From Flavobacterium sp. 1355 (GTDB lineage Bacteria; Bacteroidota; Bacteroidia; Flavobacteriales; Flavobacteriaceae), in NCBI RefSeq assembly GCF_017833415.1, contig NZ_JAFICC010000008.1, positions 223,090-287,089 of the forward strand: a stretch of 64,000 bases of DNA, read 5' to 3'. Below, in pieces: positions 18,554-27,819 of this stretch. Each line of letters starts with the position of its first letter. The stretch's first letter is position 1. Made by a program: the position numbers and the translations under genes. Below the pieces are notes generated by a model. The model had not been told where the DNA came from. It ran no database searches and worked only from the letters and a program-made list of their open reading frames with translations.

Positions 18554-19243
18554 TCAAAGCGCGTTCCAGATTGTTTCGTCCGGAACAGGAGCAATAATGG
18601 TCATGCTTTCCTTTGAAACGGGATGTACAAAAACTAATTTTCTGGCATGAAGATGAATTCCTCCGTCGGGATTGCTTCGGTCAAAACCGTATTTTAAATC
18701 TCCTTTTATCGGAGATCCAATTGCAGCCAGCTGGGCACGAATCTGATGATGACGGCCGGTATGAAGATTAATTTCCAGCGCTACATAATTCTGTAATTCC
18801 TTAAAAACAGTATAATCCAAACTGGCAACTTTACTATCGGGAACTTCTTTTAAATGAGCTTTTGAAGTATTGTTCTTTTCGTTTCTTTTTAAAAAATGAA
18901 CCAATTTGGCACTTTTCTCTGCGGGTTTATTTTTAACAACCGCCCAATAGGTTTTTTGCGTTTCACGGTTACTGAACATTTCGTTCATTCGCGATAAGGC
19001 TTTGCTGGTTCTGGCAAAAACAACAATTCCGGTTGTGGGTCTGTCCAAACGATGAATTACACCCAGAAAAACATCTCCGGGTTTGTTGTATTTATCTTTA
19101 ATGTATTCTTTTACAATGTCAGATAAAGGTTTGTCACCGGTTTTATCACCCTGAACGATATCTCCAACGCGTTTATTTACTACGATTATGTGATTGTCTT
19201 CGTGTAATACCTGGAGATTGTTTTTATCTGAAATAATTTTCAT
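18554..19243 (-). CDS. RluA-family pseudouridine synthase
   Basis: This enzyme isomerises specific uridines to pseudouridine in rRNA or tRNA. At 229 residues it is a short RluA-type enzyme without an N-terminal S4 domain. The catalytic Asp67 lies in HRLDRPTTGIVVFART. NLHTGRHHQIRAQLAAIG and PIKGDLKYG are the other conserved segments. The exact target site cannot be told from sequence. It follows the panB terminator region by about 60 bases and so probably has its own promoter. Confidence 0.9.
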   Translation of the reverse strand: MKIISDKNNLQVLHEDNHIIVVNKRVGDIVQGDKTGDKPLSDIVKEYIKDKYNKPGDVFLGVIHRLDRPTTGIVVFARTSKALSRMNEMFSNRETQKTYWAVVKNKPAEKSAKLVHFLKRNEKNNTSKAHLKEVPDSKVASLDYTVFKELQNYVALEINLHTGRHHQIRAQLAAIGSPIKGDLKYGFDRSNPDGGIHLHARKLVFVHPVSKESMTIIAPVPDETIWNAL

Positions 19244-19304
19244 TGGAAAAGTATGCGGATTTTAGATTGATTATAAGTTAGGGCTAAAGCCTTGTAGATG
19301 AACT

Positions 19305-19336
19305 AAAAAAAAGCCCTCCGGCCAAAGCCGAAGGCT
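19305..19336 (-). terminator. Terminator between panB and the pseudouridine synthase gene
   Basis: On the minus strand AGCCTTCGGC, loop TTTG, GCCGGAGGGCT form a strong stem with one bulge, followed by eight T. It lies about 95 bases past the panB stop. Confidence 0.85.
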
Positions 19337-19390
19337 ATTTAATTTAAACCTTTGTACCTATGTTGCTTTCAACCTTATACCTAAAAAAAA

Positions 19391-19428
19391 CCTTAGAATC
19401 TTAGAGCCTTAGCAACTTAGAACCTTAA
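19391..19428. repeat. CTTAG-type word repeat at the panB 3' end
   Basis: The words CCTTAGAAT, CTTAGAG, CCTTAG, CTTAGAA and CCTTAAAA follow one another immediately after the panB stop. The same word set appears as an inverted repeat at 59038-59143 and, in altered form, at 63800-64000. Confidence 0.65.
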
Positions 19429-19432
19429 AAGA

Positions 19433-20251
19433 TTAATATTGTTCTTTTTCACTAGGAAAATCACTCGATTTGACATCAGCAGCATACTGACCAATTGCTT
19501 TAGTCATTTCTTCGTATAAATTTAAATAACGACGTAAAAAACGAGGACTGAATTCATTGTTCATTCCCAACATATCATGAATAACCAAAACCTGTCCGTC
19601 GACACCGCCGCCGGCTCCGATTCCGATAACAGGGATCGAAATACTTTTGGCAACTTGTTCTGCTAAATGAGCAGGTATTTTTTCTAAAACAACTCCAAAA
19701 CAGCCAATTTTTTCAAGCATTTTGGCATCTTCAATTAGTTTTTCTGCTTCCTGTTCTTCTTTGGCACGAACGCTGTACGTACCGAATTTATATATTGATT
19801 GTGGCGTTAAACCCAAGTGTCCCATAACAGGAATTCCTGCGTTTAATATTTTTCTGATAGATTCCTTAATTTCTTTTCCGCCTTCTAATTTTACTGCGTG
19901 TCCGCCGCTTTCCTTCATAATTCTTATAGACGAACGCAAAGCCTCTTTAGGGTCTGACTGATAACTTCCGAAAGGTAAATCAACTACAACCAAAGCTCTT
20001 TCAACAGCACGTACCACAGATGAAGCATGATAAATCATTTGGTCTAAAGTAATAGGCAAAGTCGTTTCGTGACCTGCCATAACATTTGAAGCAGAATCAC
20101 CGACCAGAATCACATCAACTCCTGCGGTATCAACAATTTTGGCCATTGTATAATCATAAGCGGTAAGCATAGAGATTTTTTCTCCATTGCTTTTCATTTC
20201 GATTAATGACTTTGTTGTGATTCTTTTATAATCTTTTTTTGCTACTGACAT
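19433..20251 (-). CDS. panB: 3-methyl-2-oxobutanoate hydroxymethyltransferase
   Basis: This enzyme transfers a hydroxymethyl group from 5,10-methylene-THF to alpha-ketoisovalerate to give ketopantoate, the first committed step of pantothenate/CoA synthesis. The 272-residue length is normal. Signatures include [33 protein letters not shown] near the N-terminus, [21 protein letters not shown] and [23 protein letters not shown]. Metal-binding Asp and catalytic Glu positions appear intact. No other pantothenate gene lies next to it. The protein begins [16 protein letters not shown], a plausible short leader. Confidence 0.97.
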   Translation of the reverse strand: MSVAKKDYKRITTKSLIEMKSNGEKISMLTAYDYTMAKIVDTAGVDVILVGDSASNVMAGHETTLPITLDQMIYHASSVVRAVERALVVVDLPFGSYQSDPKEALRSSIRIMKESGGHAVKLEGGKEIKESIRKILNAGIPVMGHLGLTPQSIYKFGTYSVRAKEEQEAEKLIEDAKMLEKIGCFGVVLEKIPAHLAEQVAKSISIPVIGIGAGGGVDGQVLVIHDMLGMNNEFSPRFLRRYLNLYEEMTKAIGQYAADVKSSDFPSEKEQY

Positions 20252-20301
20252 TTTATTTTTTTTTGATATTGTAAAAGTATTGAATAATTATAGATTGGGA
20301 A

Positions 20302-21498
20302 TCAGCAGTAAAAGAATATTTCGACAGAAAAGAGCTTTCCGTCTTTGAATTCTATTCTAAACTGGCTGTCTTCCATAAGGATAGAATAATTATGTGGTGA
20401 TTTTATCGAAGCTTCAATATAAGTACCGTATTTTTCAATGAAAGCTTTTTCAGACAACGTATGGTCTAAAACTGTATTCGGATTTAGTAGAAATTTATTG
20501 TTTTCATTGATATAAATTTTTACAATTTCGGCCTGATTTTTATTTTCATCTACAGAAGACTCCAAATCAGGATAATAATAAAATAAATCACTTAAATAAA
20601 TTCCGCATTCATCGCCAATGCTGACTTTTTTGGTTGGTTCGCCAAACACTTTCAGCAAATCTTTTTGAGAAAGATATAATGATTTGGTTTTTGTACCTTT
20701 TAAACTAAACTCGGCTTTTTTTACAAAAGCAATAATTTGTTCCGGTAGTTTATGTTTGGCCAAACCTTTGGTTATCGCAATATTCAGTTCAGTTTCGGCA
20801 ATTAATTTGGGATCATTTAATTGTTTGACAACTTCGTAATATCTTTGATAAGCGTGATCAAATTTTGAATATTCGCTGTTCCATGCCAATTCTACAAGTC
20901 TTTCGCTTATTGTTTTGCGTTCTGTAAGTGCATTGGGGTCTAATTTATCAAAATCTTTAAGTAAGGTTTCAAAATCAGGTCTTGGCCCGATAAATTTACG
21001 TAAAGTGTATTTTGTATATTCTTCATCAAAGTTTCCATTTATATTAACCCATTCCTCCTGGTTTAGAGGAACATAATTTATCGAAACAGGATCTCCTGCA
21101 AACAAGGTTTCCCTGATTTTGGCATTTTTATCGGGTAATGCCCTGGCTTTTAAACTAGCAACTAAAACAAAAAGATGATTTCCTCCATAATAATGATCCC
21201 CGCCTTCGAGTATTGGGTTTTCAGGATCTTTTACTTTAACATCCTTAGCGTTTAATCTTGTTGCAACAAATTTGTCCTGAATAAATCCTTCATTAAAGTT
21301 ATCGGCCTTTACTTTATACCAGCCATTTTTACTCTCGGACAATAATCTAACTTCTGCACCATATTTAAAATAACCCAGAAAATCTGAAGATGAATTTGGC
21401 GAAGTATAAAGTCTCGTGTCTGAATTAAGAAAATAACGTTCCTGAGAATGCAATAAAACCGAGCAGAACAAGGCAATAAAAAAGTAGAGTTTTTTCAT
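20302..21498 (-). CDS. Exported SH3-domain protein of unknown function
   Basis: This is a secreted or periplasmic protein with a bacterial SH3 domain. I place the start at 21498, giving MKKLYFFIALFCSVLLHSQ, a clear signal peptide; the open frame extends 8 codons upstream. Residues about 20-80 form an SH3b-like fold (LNSDTRLYTSPNSSSDFLGY, GWYKVKADNFNEGFIQDKFV), often used for peptidoglycan or peptide binding. A second SH3-like segment spans about 105-160 (LVASLKARALPDKNAKIRET). The C-terminal 220 residues are mostly helical and then mixed, with no recognised domain. No catalytic motif was seen. Confidence 0.75.
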   Translation of the reverse strand: MKKLYFFIALFCSVLLHSQERYFLNSDTRLYTSPNSSSDFLGYFKYGAEVRLLSESKNGWYKVKADNFNEGFIQDKFVATRLNAKDVKVKDPENPILEGGDHYYGGNHLFVLVASLKARALPDKNAKIRETLFAGDPVSINYVPLNQEEWVNINGNFDEEYTKYTLRKFIGPRPDFETLLKDFDKLDPNALTERKTISERLVELAWNSEYSKFDHAYQRYYEVVKQLNDPKLIAETELNIAITKGLAKHKLPEQIIAFVKKAEFSLKGTKTKSLYLSQKDLLKVFGEPTKKVSIGDECGIYLSDLFYYYPDLESSVDENKNQAEIVKIYINENNKFLLNPNTVLDHTLSEKAFIEKYGTYIEASIKSPHNYSILMEDSQFRIEFKDGKLFSVEIFFYC

Positions 21499-21514
21499 TA
21501 AGAAGATTTTGTTT

Positions 21515-21599
21515 TTTGCCACGAATTACACGAATTGCATTAATTTTTATAGCATTGAGAAAAAATTAATTCGTGAAAATTAGTGTGATTCGTGGCAAA
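21515..21599. repeat. Palindromic GCCACGAATT element
   Basis: TTTGCCACGAATTACACGAATT at the left end mirrors AATTCGTG..ATTCGTGGCAAA at the right end, with about 35 bases between the inner words. It fills the space between sdaA and the SH3-protein gene. Its layout parallels the 95-bp units at 8087-8680, with CACGAATT in place of CACAGATT. Confidence 0.85.
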
Positions 21600-21608
21600 C
21601 GAATATGT

Positions 21609-23036
21609 TTAGCAATCGGCCATGTTTACCGCAATAGCAAGTCCGCCTTCTGAGGTTTCCTTGTATTTTGAATTCATGTCTTTTGCCGTTTGCCACATCG
21701 TATTAATTACTTTGTCCAAAGGCACTTTTGCATTTTTAGAATCTGTTTCCAAAGCCAGTTCGGCTGCATTTATTGCTTTTATGGCACCCATCGTATTTCT
21801 TTCGATACATGGTATCTGAACCAAACCGCCAATGGGGTCACAAGTTAAACCAAGATGATGTTCCATAGCAATTTCGGCAGCCATTAAAACCTGAGCCGGG
21901 CTTCCGCCCATTAATTCGCAAAGTGCTGCGGCAGCCATTGATGACGAAACGCCAATTTCGGCCTGACAGCCGCCCATCGCTGCAGAAATTGTAGATCCTT
22001 TTTTAAAGATACTTCCGATTTCTCCGGCTACCATCAGGAATTGTTTGATTTCTTTTTCGCCGGCATTATGGTTTTCTATGACCAGATAATACATCAAAAC
22101 AGCCGGGATTACGCCGGCACTTCCGTTGGTAGGTGCCGTAACAACACGGCCAAGAGATGCATTTACTTCATTCACGGCAAGTGCAAAACAACTTACCCAT
22201 TTTAGGATCTGGCGAAATTTTACCTCTGTTTTTCTGATTTCTTCAAGCCAGGTTTGTGGAGAATTATAATTTGATAAACCAATTAAGTTTTGATGCATGT
22301 CAAAAGCTCTTCTGCGTACGTTTAAGCCACCGGGAAGAATTCCTTCAGAATGGCAGCCAATGTACATGCATTCGAGCATTGTATTCCAAATACGCATCAG
22401 CTCTGAATGAATTTCTGCTTCTGGGCGCATTGATTTTTCGTTTTCATAGACGATTTCAGAAATCATTTTGTTTTCTGAAACGGTGTAATTTAAAAGTTCT
22501 ACCGCGTTCTGAATCGGAAAAGGAAATGCACATTTTATTTCTTCTTTTATTTTGGCATTTGTACGCTCTTCTTTTACTACAAAACCTCCGCCTATAGAAT
22601 AAAAAGTAGATTCATATTCAGAATTATCAGCTTTATAAGCAGTAAATTTTAATCCGTTGGCGTGAAACGGAAGAAAGTCTTTATTGAAAACGATGTCCTG
22701 AAGAAAATAAAACGGAATTGTAAGCTGATTACCCAGATTGATCTCGTTTTTGGTTTCAATGTTTTTGATGATTCCGGCAATATTTTCAACCGGAATATAT
22801 TCCGGATCCTGCCCGCTTAAACCCAGCATTACTGCTAAGTCTGTTGCATGACCTTTGCCGGTCAGAGAAAGTGATCCGTATAAATCTACTTTTACTCTTG
22901 TGACCTGCTCTAAAATAGCTTCATTTTTCAACTCTTCCAAAAATCGTTCCGCAGCACGCCACGGCCCAAGAGTGTGCGAACTTGAAGGCCCAACACCAAT
23001 TTTAAGCATATCAAAAACAGAGATACATTCTTCCAT
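21609..23036 (-). CDS. sdaA: L-serine ammonia-lyase, iron-sulfur type
   Basis: This enzyme deaminates L-serine to pyruvate and ammonia. At 475 residues it is the single-chain form with the beta domain first ([27 protein letters not shown]) and the catalytic alpha domain after it ([72 protein letters not shown]). The cysteines in the last two segments are expected to bind the [4Fe-4S] cluster. It is divergent from the antiporter gene across a 320-base region. A TATCTTTG -7 word lies 20 bases upstream of the start. Confidence 0.95.
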   Translation of the reverse strand: MEECISVFDMLKIGVGPSSSHTLGPWRAAERFLEELKNEAILEQVTRVKVDLYGSLSLTGKGHATDLAVMLGLSGQDPEYIPVENIAGIIKNIETKNEINLGNQLTIPFYFLQDIVFNKDFLPFHANGLKFTAYKADNSEYESTFYSIGGGFVVKEERTNAKIKEEIKCAFPFPIQNAVELLNYTVSENKMISEIVYENEKSMRPEAEIHSELMRIWNTMLECMYIGCHSEGILPGGLNVRRRAFDMHQNLIGLSNYNSPQTWLEEIRKTEVKFRQILKWVSCFALAVNEVNASLGRVVTAPTNGSAGVIPAVLMYYLVIENHNAGEKEIKQFLMVAGEIGSIFKKGSTISAAMGGCQAEIGVSSSMAAAALCELMGGSPAQVLMAAEIAMEHHLGLTCDPIGGLVQIPCIERNTMGAIKAINAAELALETDSKNAKVPLDKVINTMWQTAKDMNSKYKETSEGGLAIAVNMADC

Positions 23037-23055
23037 TGTTCAATTTTTATAAAGA

Positions 23056-23063
23056 CAAAGATA
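23056..23063 (-). promoter_or_regulatory. Candidate -7 element of sdaA
   Basis: TATCTTTG on the minus strand matches TAnnTTTG and lies 20 bases upstream of the start codon. No TTTG is found at the ideal -33 spacing; the nearest is only 11 bases away. Confidence 0.45.
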
Positions 23064-23207
23064 ATTGAATAATGCAAAGAAGTTTTGTTTTCATTTGTTA
23101 ATGTTGCGGTTTTGTTAAAAAAGATATTAAATTTTAGTAATTTGGCAATGAAATAAATTTAAATGCTTAATATAGGGCTTTCGTAAAGAGTTCGAGCTTT
23201 TTTTCGG

Positions 23208-23215
23208 TATTTTTG
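23208..23215 (+). promoter_or_regulatory. Candidate -7 element of the antiporter gene
   Basis: TATTTTTG matches TAnnTTTG. The -33 word is poor. If used, the leader RNA would be about 130 bases long. Confidence 0.4.
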
Positions 23216-23356
23216 CAAGGAACAAAACACTAAAGAATTTGATTTTTTTAAATCCTTTTAAGGAAATCAGTAAACTAAAACTTCTGCGATTTCATTTTAA
23301 TTAATGCGTCTTTTACGAAAAAAATTAAAATACCACAAAGAAGATAAAATTACACT

Positions 23357-25507
23357 ATGATAGAATTTTTCAAGCATTTATTACAAGAATTCGAATTGCC
23401 ATTAAATAATCCGGTATTAATCTTTTCGCTTATACTTTTCATTATTTTACTGTCTCCGATTTTATTAAAGAAAATAAACATACCGGGTATTATAGGATTA
23501 ATAATTTCGGGTGTTGTCATTGGGCCACACGGTCTTAACATTCTGGCAAAAAATTCGGCAGTAGATTTATTTTCGACCATCGGGCTTCTGTATATTATGT
23601 TTATTGCAGGCCTTGAACTTGATATGAATGAATTTAAAGCCAACAGAAACAAAAGTTTACTGTTCGGATTATTCACTTTTATATTTCCGCTTACAATTGG
23701 TTTTCCCGTTTGCTTTTATTTGCTTAATTACGATTTTAATGCCAGTTTCTTAACGGCCAGTATGTTTGCAACGCATACATTGGTTGCGTACCCAATTGTG
23801 AGTAAATTAGGAATTGCCAAAAATCAGGCGGTTGCCATAACTGTCGGAGGAACAATTTTGACAGATACTGCTGTTTTGATTATTCTGGCAATAATCATGG
23901 GAAGTAATCAGGGAAACCTGAATCAGGCTTTCTGGATAAAATTAACCGTTTCGCTGGCTATTTTTTCTGCGATTATGTTTTTGGTAATTCCAAGAATTGC
24001 AAAATGGTTTTTCAAGAAACTGGAGAGTGAAAAACATGCACATTATATTTTTGTGCTTTCTGTTGTTTTTTTCGCAGCGTTTTTGGCCGAAGTAGCAGGA
24101 GTAGAGCCAATCATCGGAGCTTTCGTTGCCGGTCTGGCATTAAATCCTTTGATCCCGCATTCTTCTGCATTAATGAACAGGATTGAGTTTATTGGGAATT
24201 CATTGTTTATCCCGTTCTTTCTGATTTCTGTGGGAATGCTGGTGGATGTAAGCGTGATCCTGAGTGGCCCAACGGCATTGATTGTGGCAGGAACACTGAG
24301 TGTTGTAGCTATTTTTGGAAAATGGATTGCGGCGTTTTTTACCCAGATTGTTTTTAAATATACAAAAACCGAAAGACAGCTTATTTTTGGTTTGAGCAGT
24401 GCACACGCGGCTGCAACTCTTGCTGTAATTTTAGTAGGGTTTAAAGCAAAGATATTAGACGAAAATATCTTAAACGGAACTATTATCCTTATTTTGATAA
24501 CGTGTATTGTGGCTTCTTTTGCTACAGAAAAAGCAGCTAAGAAAATTGCAATCTGCGAAGAAGAAATCTCTCATGAAGATGCCAATAAAGAAAAGATTTT
24601 AGAAGAACATATTTTAATACCCCTGGCAAAAACATCGGCAACTTCGACTTTGCTGGATTTTGCACTTTTGATAAAAGATAAAAAATCGGGCAATCCGATT
24701 ACGTTGTTAACGATTGTGCCGAATAATGATCAGGCTGAAATTAATATTCTGAAATACAAAAAAGCAGTTGATAAATTTGTAATTCAGGGTTCAGCATCAG
24801 AAGTTAAGATTAATACAATAGCCAGAATTGATCATAATCCGGCTAGTGGAATCGCAAGAACTTCAAAAGAAATCATGTCTGATATTGTGATTGTAGGCTG
24901 GCCGAGAAAAACGGGTTTTCTCGATAAAATATTTGGAGAAAACGTAGATTCTATCATTAATAACGTAGACAAAAGTTTATTTATCTGTCGATTCGGAAGG
25001 CCTTTTATTGAAGAAAAAAGACTAGTGTTTATTTGCCCGCCATTTTCAGAAAGAGGAGTTGGATTTCAGTTACTGCTTCAGAAAATATGTCGTTTGTCGC
25101 AGGAATTAAGCATTCCGATTGTAATTTATGCCGAATATAAAAGCCACCAAACAATCACACAGATTGCAGCAAATTTAAAGCTCAGCGCCAAATTAGGTTT
25201 TAAAAGCATTTTGAACTGGGAAGATTTTGATTCGATTTCTGATGAAATTAAATCAACCGATTTAATTGCTTTTAACTTATCCAGAAAAGGCTCTGTTTCC
25301 TATCAGTCCATTTTTGATAAACTGCCACAGAAATTCGAAAAATCATTCCCGGAAAACAACCTGATCCTGGTTTATCCGCAGGATGATAATAAAGTCACTT
25401 CTATGGATGCTTACGAAGATTTTAGTGCAACACCGCTTACTAAAAGTATCGAAGCAATTGAACAGATTGGTAGAGGTTTGGGAAGTATTTTGAAAAAAGG
25501 TCAATAA
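23357..25507 (+). CDS. Cation/proton antiporter (CPA2, Kef-type) with C-terminal UspA-like domain
   Basis: This is a membrane exchanger of Na+ or K+ for H+. The first 395 residues contain about 12 membrane segments, with the CPA2-typical GIIGLIISGVVIGPHGL (near 43-59), FIAGLELDMNEF and VEPIIGAFVAGLALNPLIP. The C-terminal half (about 410-710) is soluble and resembles a universal-stress-protein region (LLDFALLIKDKKSGNPITLLTIV, MSDIVIVGWPRK), probably regulatory. At 716 residues it is long because of this domain. A DUF2625 gene follows 24 bases later and may be co-transcribed. The transported ion cannot be told from sequence. Confidence 0.92.
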   Translation: MIEFFKHLLQEFELPLNNPVLIFSLILFIILLSPILLKKINIPGIIGLIISGVVIGPHGLNILAKNSAVDLFSTIGLLYIMFIAGLELDMNEFKANRNKSLLFGLFTFIFPLTIGFPVCFYLLNYDFNASFLTASMFATHTLVAYPIVSKLGIAKNQAVAITVGGTILTDTAVLIILAIIMGSNQGNLNQAFWIKLTVSLAIFSAIMFLVIPRIAKWFFKKLESEKHAHYIFVLSVVFFAAFLAEVAGVEPIIGAFVAGLALNPLIPHSSALMNRIEFIGNSLFIPFFLISVGMLVDVSVILSGPTALIVAGTLSVVAIFGKWIAAFFTQIVFKYTKTERQLIFGLSSAHAAATLAVILVGFKAKILDENILNGTIILILITCIVASFATEKAAKKIAICEEEISHEDANKEKILEEHILIPLAKTSATSTLLDFALLIKDKKSGNPITLLTIVPNNDQAEINILKYKKAVDKFVIQGSASEVKINTIARIDHNPASGIARTSKEIMSDIVIVGWPRKTGFLDKIFGENVDSIINNVDKSLFICRFGRPFIEEKRLVFICPPFSERGVGFQLLLQKICRLSQELSIPIVIYAEYKSHQTITQIAANLKLSAKLGFKSILNWEDFDSISDEIKSTDLIAFNLSRKGSVSYQSIFDKLPQKFEKSFPENNLILVYPQDDNKVTSMDAYEDFSATPLTKSIEAIEQIGRGLGSILKKGQ

Positions 25508-25531
25508 AATAAAGCAACAGTAATCTAACTC

Positions 25532-26275
25532 ATGAAGCAAAAGAACTTTATAATTTTCGTACTATTTATAACTTTCACTGTAACAGCACAAAATAAAATG
25601 AAAAAAGCCGATGAGCTTATAAATAAATCAGACCCGGCCTGGACGCTTGTACAGGACTGGATAAAATCGGCTAAGAATAAAGTAGAAATTTTGCCCGCAG
25701 ATCCTGTGGCAGCAAAAGACGCATTGTACAAAACGCAGGTTACTACCAGTTCACCAATGGGAGCTGTTGTTTTTATGACAGGCGGACTTTTGATAGATGA
25801 TGGCTGGATAAGAATTTTAGGTTCAGGAAATGCAAAATTTAACCGCACGCTTCCGGACTGGAATAAAGGCAAGTCATTTAAAGAGTTTGGCGAAACTCCT
25901 TCATTTATGATAATTGCAGATGATGCCATTGGAGGATTTTATATTTTAAATGGCGGTGGTTTAGGAAAAGACTTAGGCAAAATTTATTATTTCTCACCAG
26001 ATAATTTAGAATATGAGCCACTTGATGTTACCTATTCGGAGTTTTTGCAATTTTGTTTCTATAATGACCTGAATAAATTTTATGACGGAAACAGGTGGAA
26101 AGAATGGAGAGAAGATGTTGCGAAGATAAAAGGGGATGAAGTTTTTAATTTTTATCCGTTTCTTTGGACAGCAGAAGGAAGTGATATCAATAAAAGTTCA
26201 AGAAAAGTAATCACGATTGATGAGCAATATGCTTTGAACATGGATTTGAGAAAACAACTTGGGTTTGATAATTAG
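25532..26275 (+). CDS. Exported DUF2625-family protein
   Basis: This 247-residue protein has a signal peptide (residues 1-19, KNFIIFVLFITFTVTAQ). The rest resembles DUF2625, a family without known function: PAWTLVQDWIKSAKN, GGLLIDDGWIRILGSGN, FMIIADDAIGGFYILNGGG and FYPFLWTAEG are the recognisable segments. The central GGFYILNGG stretch resembles the SMI1/KNR4-like fold of immunity proteins, but no toxin gene is nearby. It lies 24 bases after the antiporter gene. Confidence 0.72.
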   Translation: MKQKNFIIFVLFITFTVTAQNKMKKADELINKSDPAWTLVQDWIKSAKNKVEILPADPVAAKDALYKTQVTTSSPMGAVVFMTGGLLIDDGWIRILGSGNAKFNRTLPDWNKGKSFKEFGETPSFMIIADDAIGGFYILNGGGLGKDLGKIYYFSPDNLEYEPLDVTYSEFLQFCFYNDLNKFYDGNRWKEWREDVAKIKGDEVFNFYPFLWTAEGSDINKSSRKVITIDEQYALNMDLRKQLGFDN

Positions 26276-26306
26276 AATTGTGAAATACTATTTTAAATAA
26301 CTGAAA

Positions 26307-26672
26307 ATGGATCATAATATCAAATCAATCCGGCCATTTATTGGTGCAAAAAATTTCAAATTATCGAGAAGTTTTTATTCTGATTTAGGATTTGAAGAAA
26401 CGGTTTTGGCACCCAATTTTTCTGTTTTCAAAACCAATGAAATTGCATTTTATCTTCAGGATTATTATGCAAAAGAATGGATAGAAAATACCATGATTTT
26501 TTTGGAAGTTGATGATGTTGACCGCTATTATGCAGAACTGCTGGCTTTAAATCTTTCCGAAAAATATTCGGGAGTAAAATTGACACCAATCCGTAATTTA
26601 GAGTGGGGCAGGGAATGTTTTTTGCACGACCCCTCGGGTGTTTTATGGCATTTTGGTGCGTTTAAAAAATAG
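26307..26672 (+). CDS. VOC-superfamily (glyoxalase/bleomycin-resistance-like) protein
   Basis: This small 121-residue protein has the vicinal-oxygen-chelate fold: IRPFIGAKNFKLSRSFYSDLGFEE at the start and ECFLHDPSGVLWHFG at the end. Such proteins bind small molecules or drugs, or act as metal-dependent enzymes. The first strand lacks the His often used for metal binding, so an antibiotic-binding or structural role is as likely as catalysis. It is 31 bases after the DUF2625 gene and ends 5 bases short of the convergent 2H phosphoesterase gene. Confidence 0.82.
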   Translation: MDHNIKSIRPFIGAKNFKLSRSFYSDLGFEETVLAPNFSVFKTNEIAFYLQDYYAKEWIENTMIFLEVDDVDRYYAELLALNLSEKYSGVKLTPIRNLEWGRECFLHDPSGVLWHFGAFKK

Positions 26673-26677
26673 CTCAA

Positions 26678-27361
26678 TTATCTCAGGCCAAATTCTCCCA
26701 GAATTTTGGTATTGCTTTTTCGCTGATACCAGTCATTGTAAACCAACTCGAGCTTTTTTACGGTCAATTCGCCAAAATCATAATCACGAAATTTTTGTAT
26801 TACCTCTATCAGTTTCTCGGGATTTTCCGGCTTTTCCTGAAAACGCATAACCGTCGAGTGCGCAGTAGAAATGGTGTAGCGACTGTCTATACTTTGTTGT
26901 AATGTTGAGTTTTTGAAATTCTCACGCAGCTTATTTCTAAAATCATCAAGAGTATCATCAGTTGGAAATCCCTGAATCATAATAGCAGATGCAGATGCCG
27001 TAACACCCCTAAACCGAATTCTGATTCTGTCTACATCAACCATACTTTTGCAGATTGTTTCGATATAATCATTTGGGGAGATCTGATCTAAACTAAACTT
27101 CTCCGAACAGGAAATGATAGACATAACCGTAATGTGAATATCAGAATCAGGATAGAAATATTGTGTAGGGTCAGCCTCTTTTAATTCCTCTAAAAAAACG
27201 ACAATATTAGCCTTTATTTCTTCGCTCGGGCGAATAAGCAATGTTATCCCGAACCTGGAATCAGATTCGTTTTTAATATCAGAATCTATAGCATACTTTC
27301 CGGCTAAAATTTCGACAGAAGATTTTTTATAAAGCTGATCGTAATGTTCGGTTAAGTTCAT
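26678..27361 (-). CDS. 2H phosphoesterase (2'-5' RNA ligase-like)
   Basis: This is a member of the 2H phosphoesterase superfamily, which acts on 2',5' or cyclic phosphodiester bonds. The two defining motifs are present: HITV near residue 106 (DIHITVMSII) and HSTV near 173 (STAHSTVMRF). The 227-residue length is somewhat more than bacterial LigT/ThpR (about 180), with an N-terminal extension (NLTEHYDQLYKKSSVEILAG). The substrate is unknown. It starts 5 bases after the DUF1801 gene stop, so the two are probably co-transcribed. Confidence 0.82.
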   Translation of the reverse strand: MNLTEHYDQLYKKSSVEILAGKYAIDSDIKNESDSRFGITLLIRPSEEIKANIVVFLEELKEADPTQYFYPDSDIHITVMSIISCSEKFSLDQISPNDYIETICKSMVDVDRIRIRFRGVTASASAIMIQGFPTDDTLDDFRNKLRENFKNSTLQQSIDSRYTISTAHSTVMRFQEKPENPEKLIEVIQKFRDYDFGELTVKKLELVYNDWYQRKSNTKILGEFGLR

Positions 27362-27366
27362 TGGGA

Positions 27367-27735
27367 TTATTTCTTTTTTCCTTTTTCTAAATTTTCCTTG
27401 ACCCTGAATTTTACAATTTTGGAAATCAGGTCAAAAGGCATTGGATCTTTTAAAGGAAATTGTACAGAACCTTTTCCTGATTTGTATTTTGAAAGTTCTG
27501 CTGCAAAAGCTGCATGCCCGGTTGGCAAAGCATATAAACCAATATGATTCTTAAAGGCGGCAAAATAAACCACAATTCCGTTTTGGTCAAAAGCCGGCAT
27601 AGCATAACTGATTTTTTCCTTTGCATCCGGTGCCGCTTTCTGAATCGTCATTCTGATTTTTTCCAGAATTTCCTGCACATCATTGGGAAATCCTCCAATG
27701 TATTCGTCTATATTTTCGGGTTTTTTTGTGTCCAT
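27367..27735 (-). CDS. DUF1801 (YdhG-like) protein
   Basis: This 122-residue protein is of the DUF1801/YdhG fold, related to the CyaY/frataxin-like shape. Typical segments are IDEYIGGFPNDVQEILEKIRMTIQKAAPDAKEKISYAMPAF and FAAFKNHIGLYALP. Some relatives are annotated as iron chaperones, but the function is not established. A basic tail (ENLEKGKKK) ends the protein. It is the first gene of a likely pair with the 2H phosphoesterase. Two other DUF1801 genes occur in this window. Confidence 0.82.
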   Translation of the reverse strand: MDTKKPENIDEYIGGFPNDVQEILEKIRMTIQKAAPDAKEKISYAMPAFDQNGIVVYFAAFKNHIGLYALPTGHAAFAAELSKYKSGKGSVQFPLKDPMPFDLISKIVKFRVKENLEKGKKK

Positions 27736-27752
27736 GGTTTTTTTGTTTTATA

Positions 27753-27808
27753 GTTTCAGGTTTCAAGTTTCAGGTTCAGCTTGCTGTACAAAACCTGAAA
27801 CCTGAAAC
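27753..27808. repeat. GTTTCAGG word repeat with inverted arms
   Basis: GTTTCAGGTTTCAAGTTTCAGG is followed, after a short spacer, by AACCTGAAACCTGAAAC, so it can fold into a hairpin. It lies between the SRPBCC and DUF1801 genes and repeats the words seen at 10286-10350. Confidence 0.75.
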
Positions 27809-27819
27809 CCGAAGCTTTT

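Larger units (their letters stand above)
23037..23356. other. Divergent intergenic region of sdaA and antiporter genes
   Basis: No gene is seen in these 320 bases. The minus strand carries TATCTTTG at 23056-23063, a good -7 word for sdaA without a well-spaced -33 TTTG. The plus strand carries TATTTTTG at 23208-23215, a candidate -7 word for the antiporter. That would leave a leader of about 130 bases without an obvious riboswitch fold. Confidence 0.5.
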
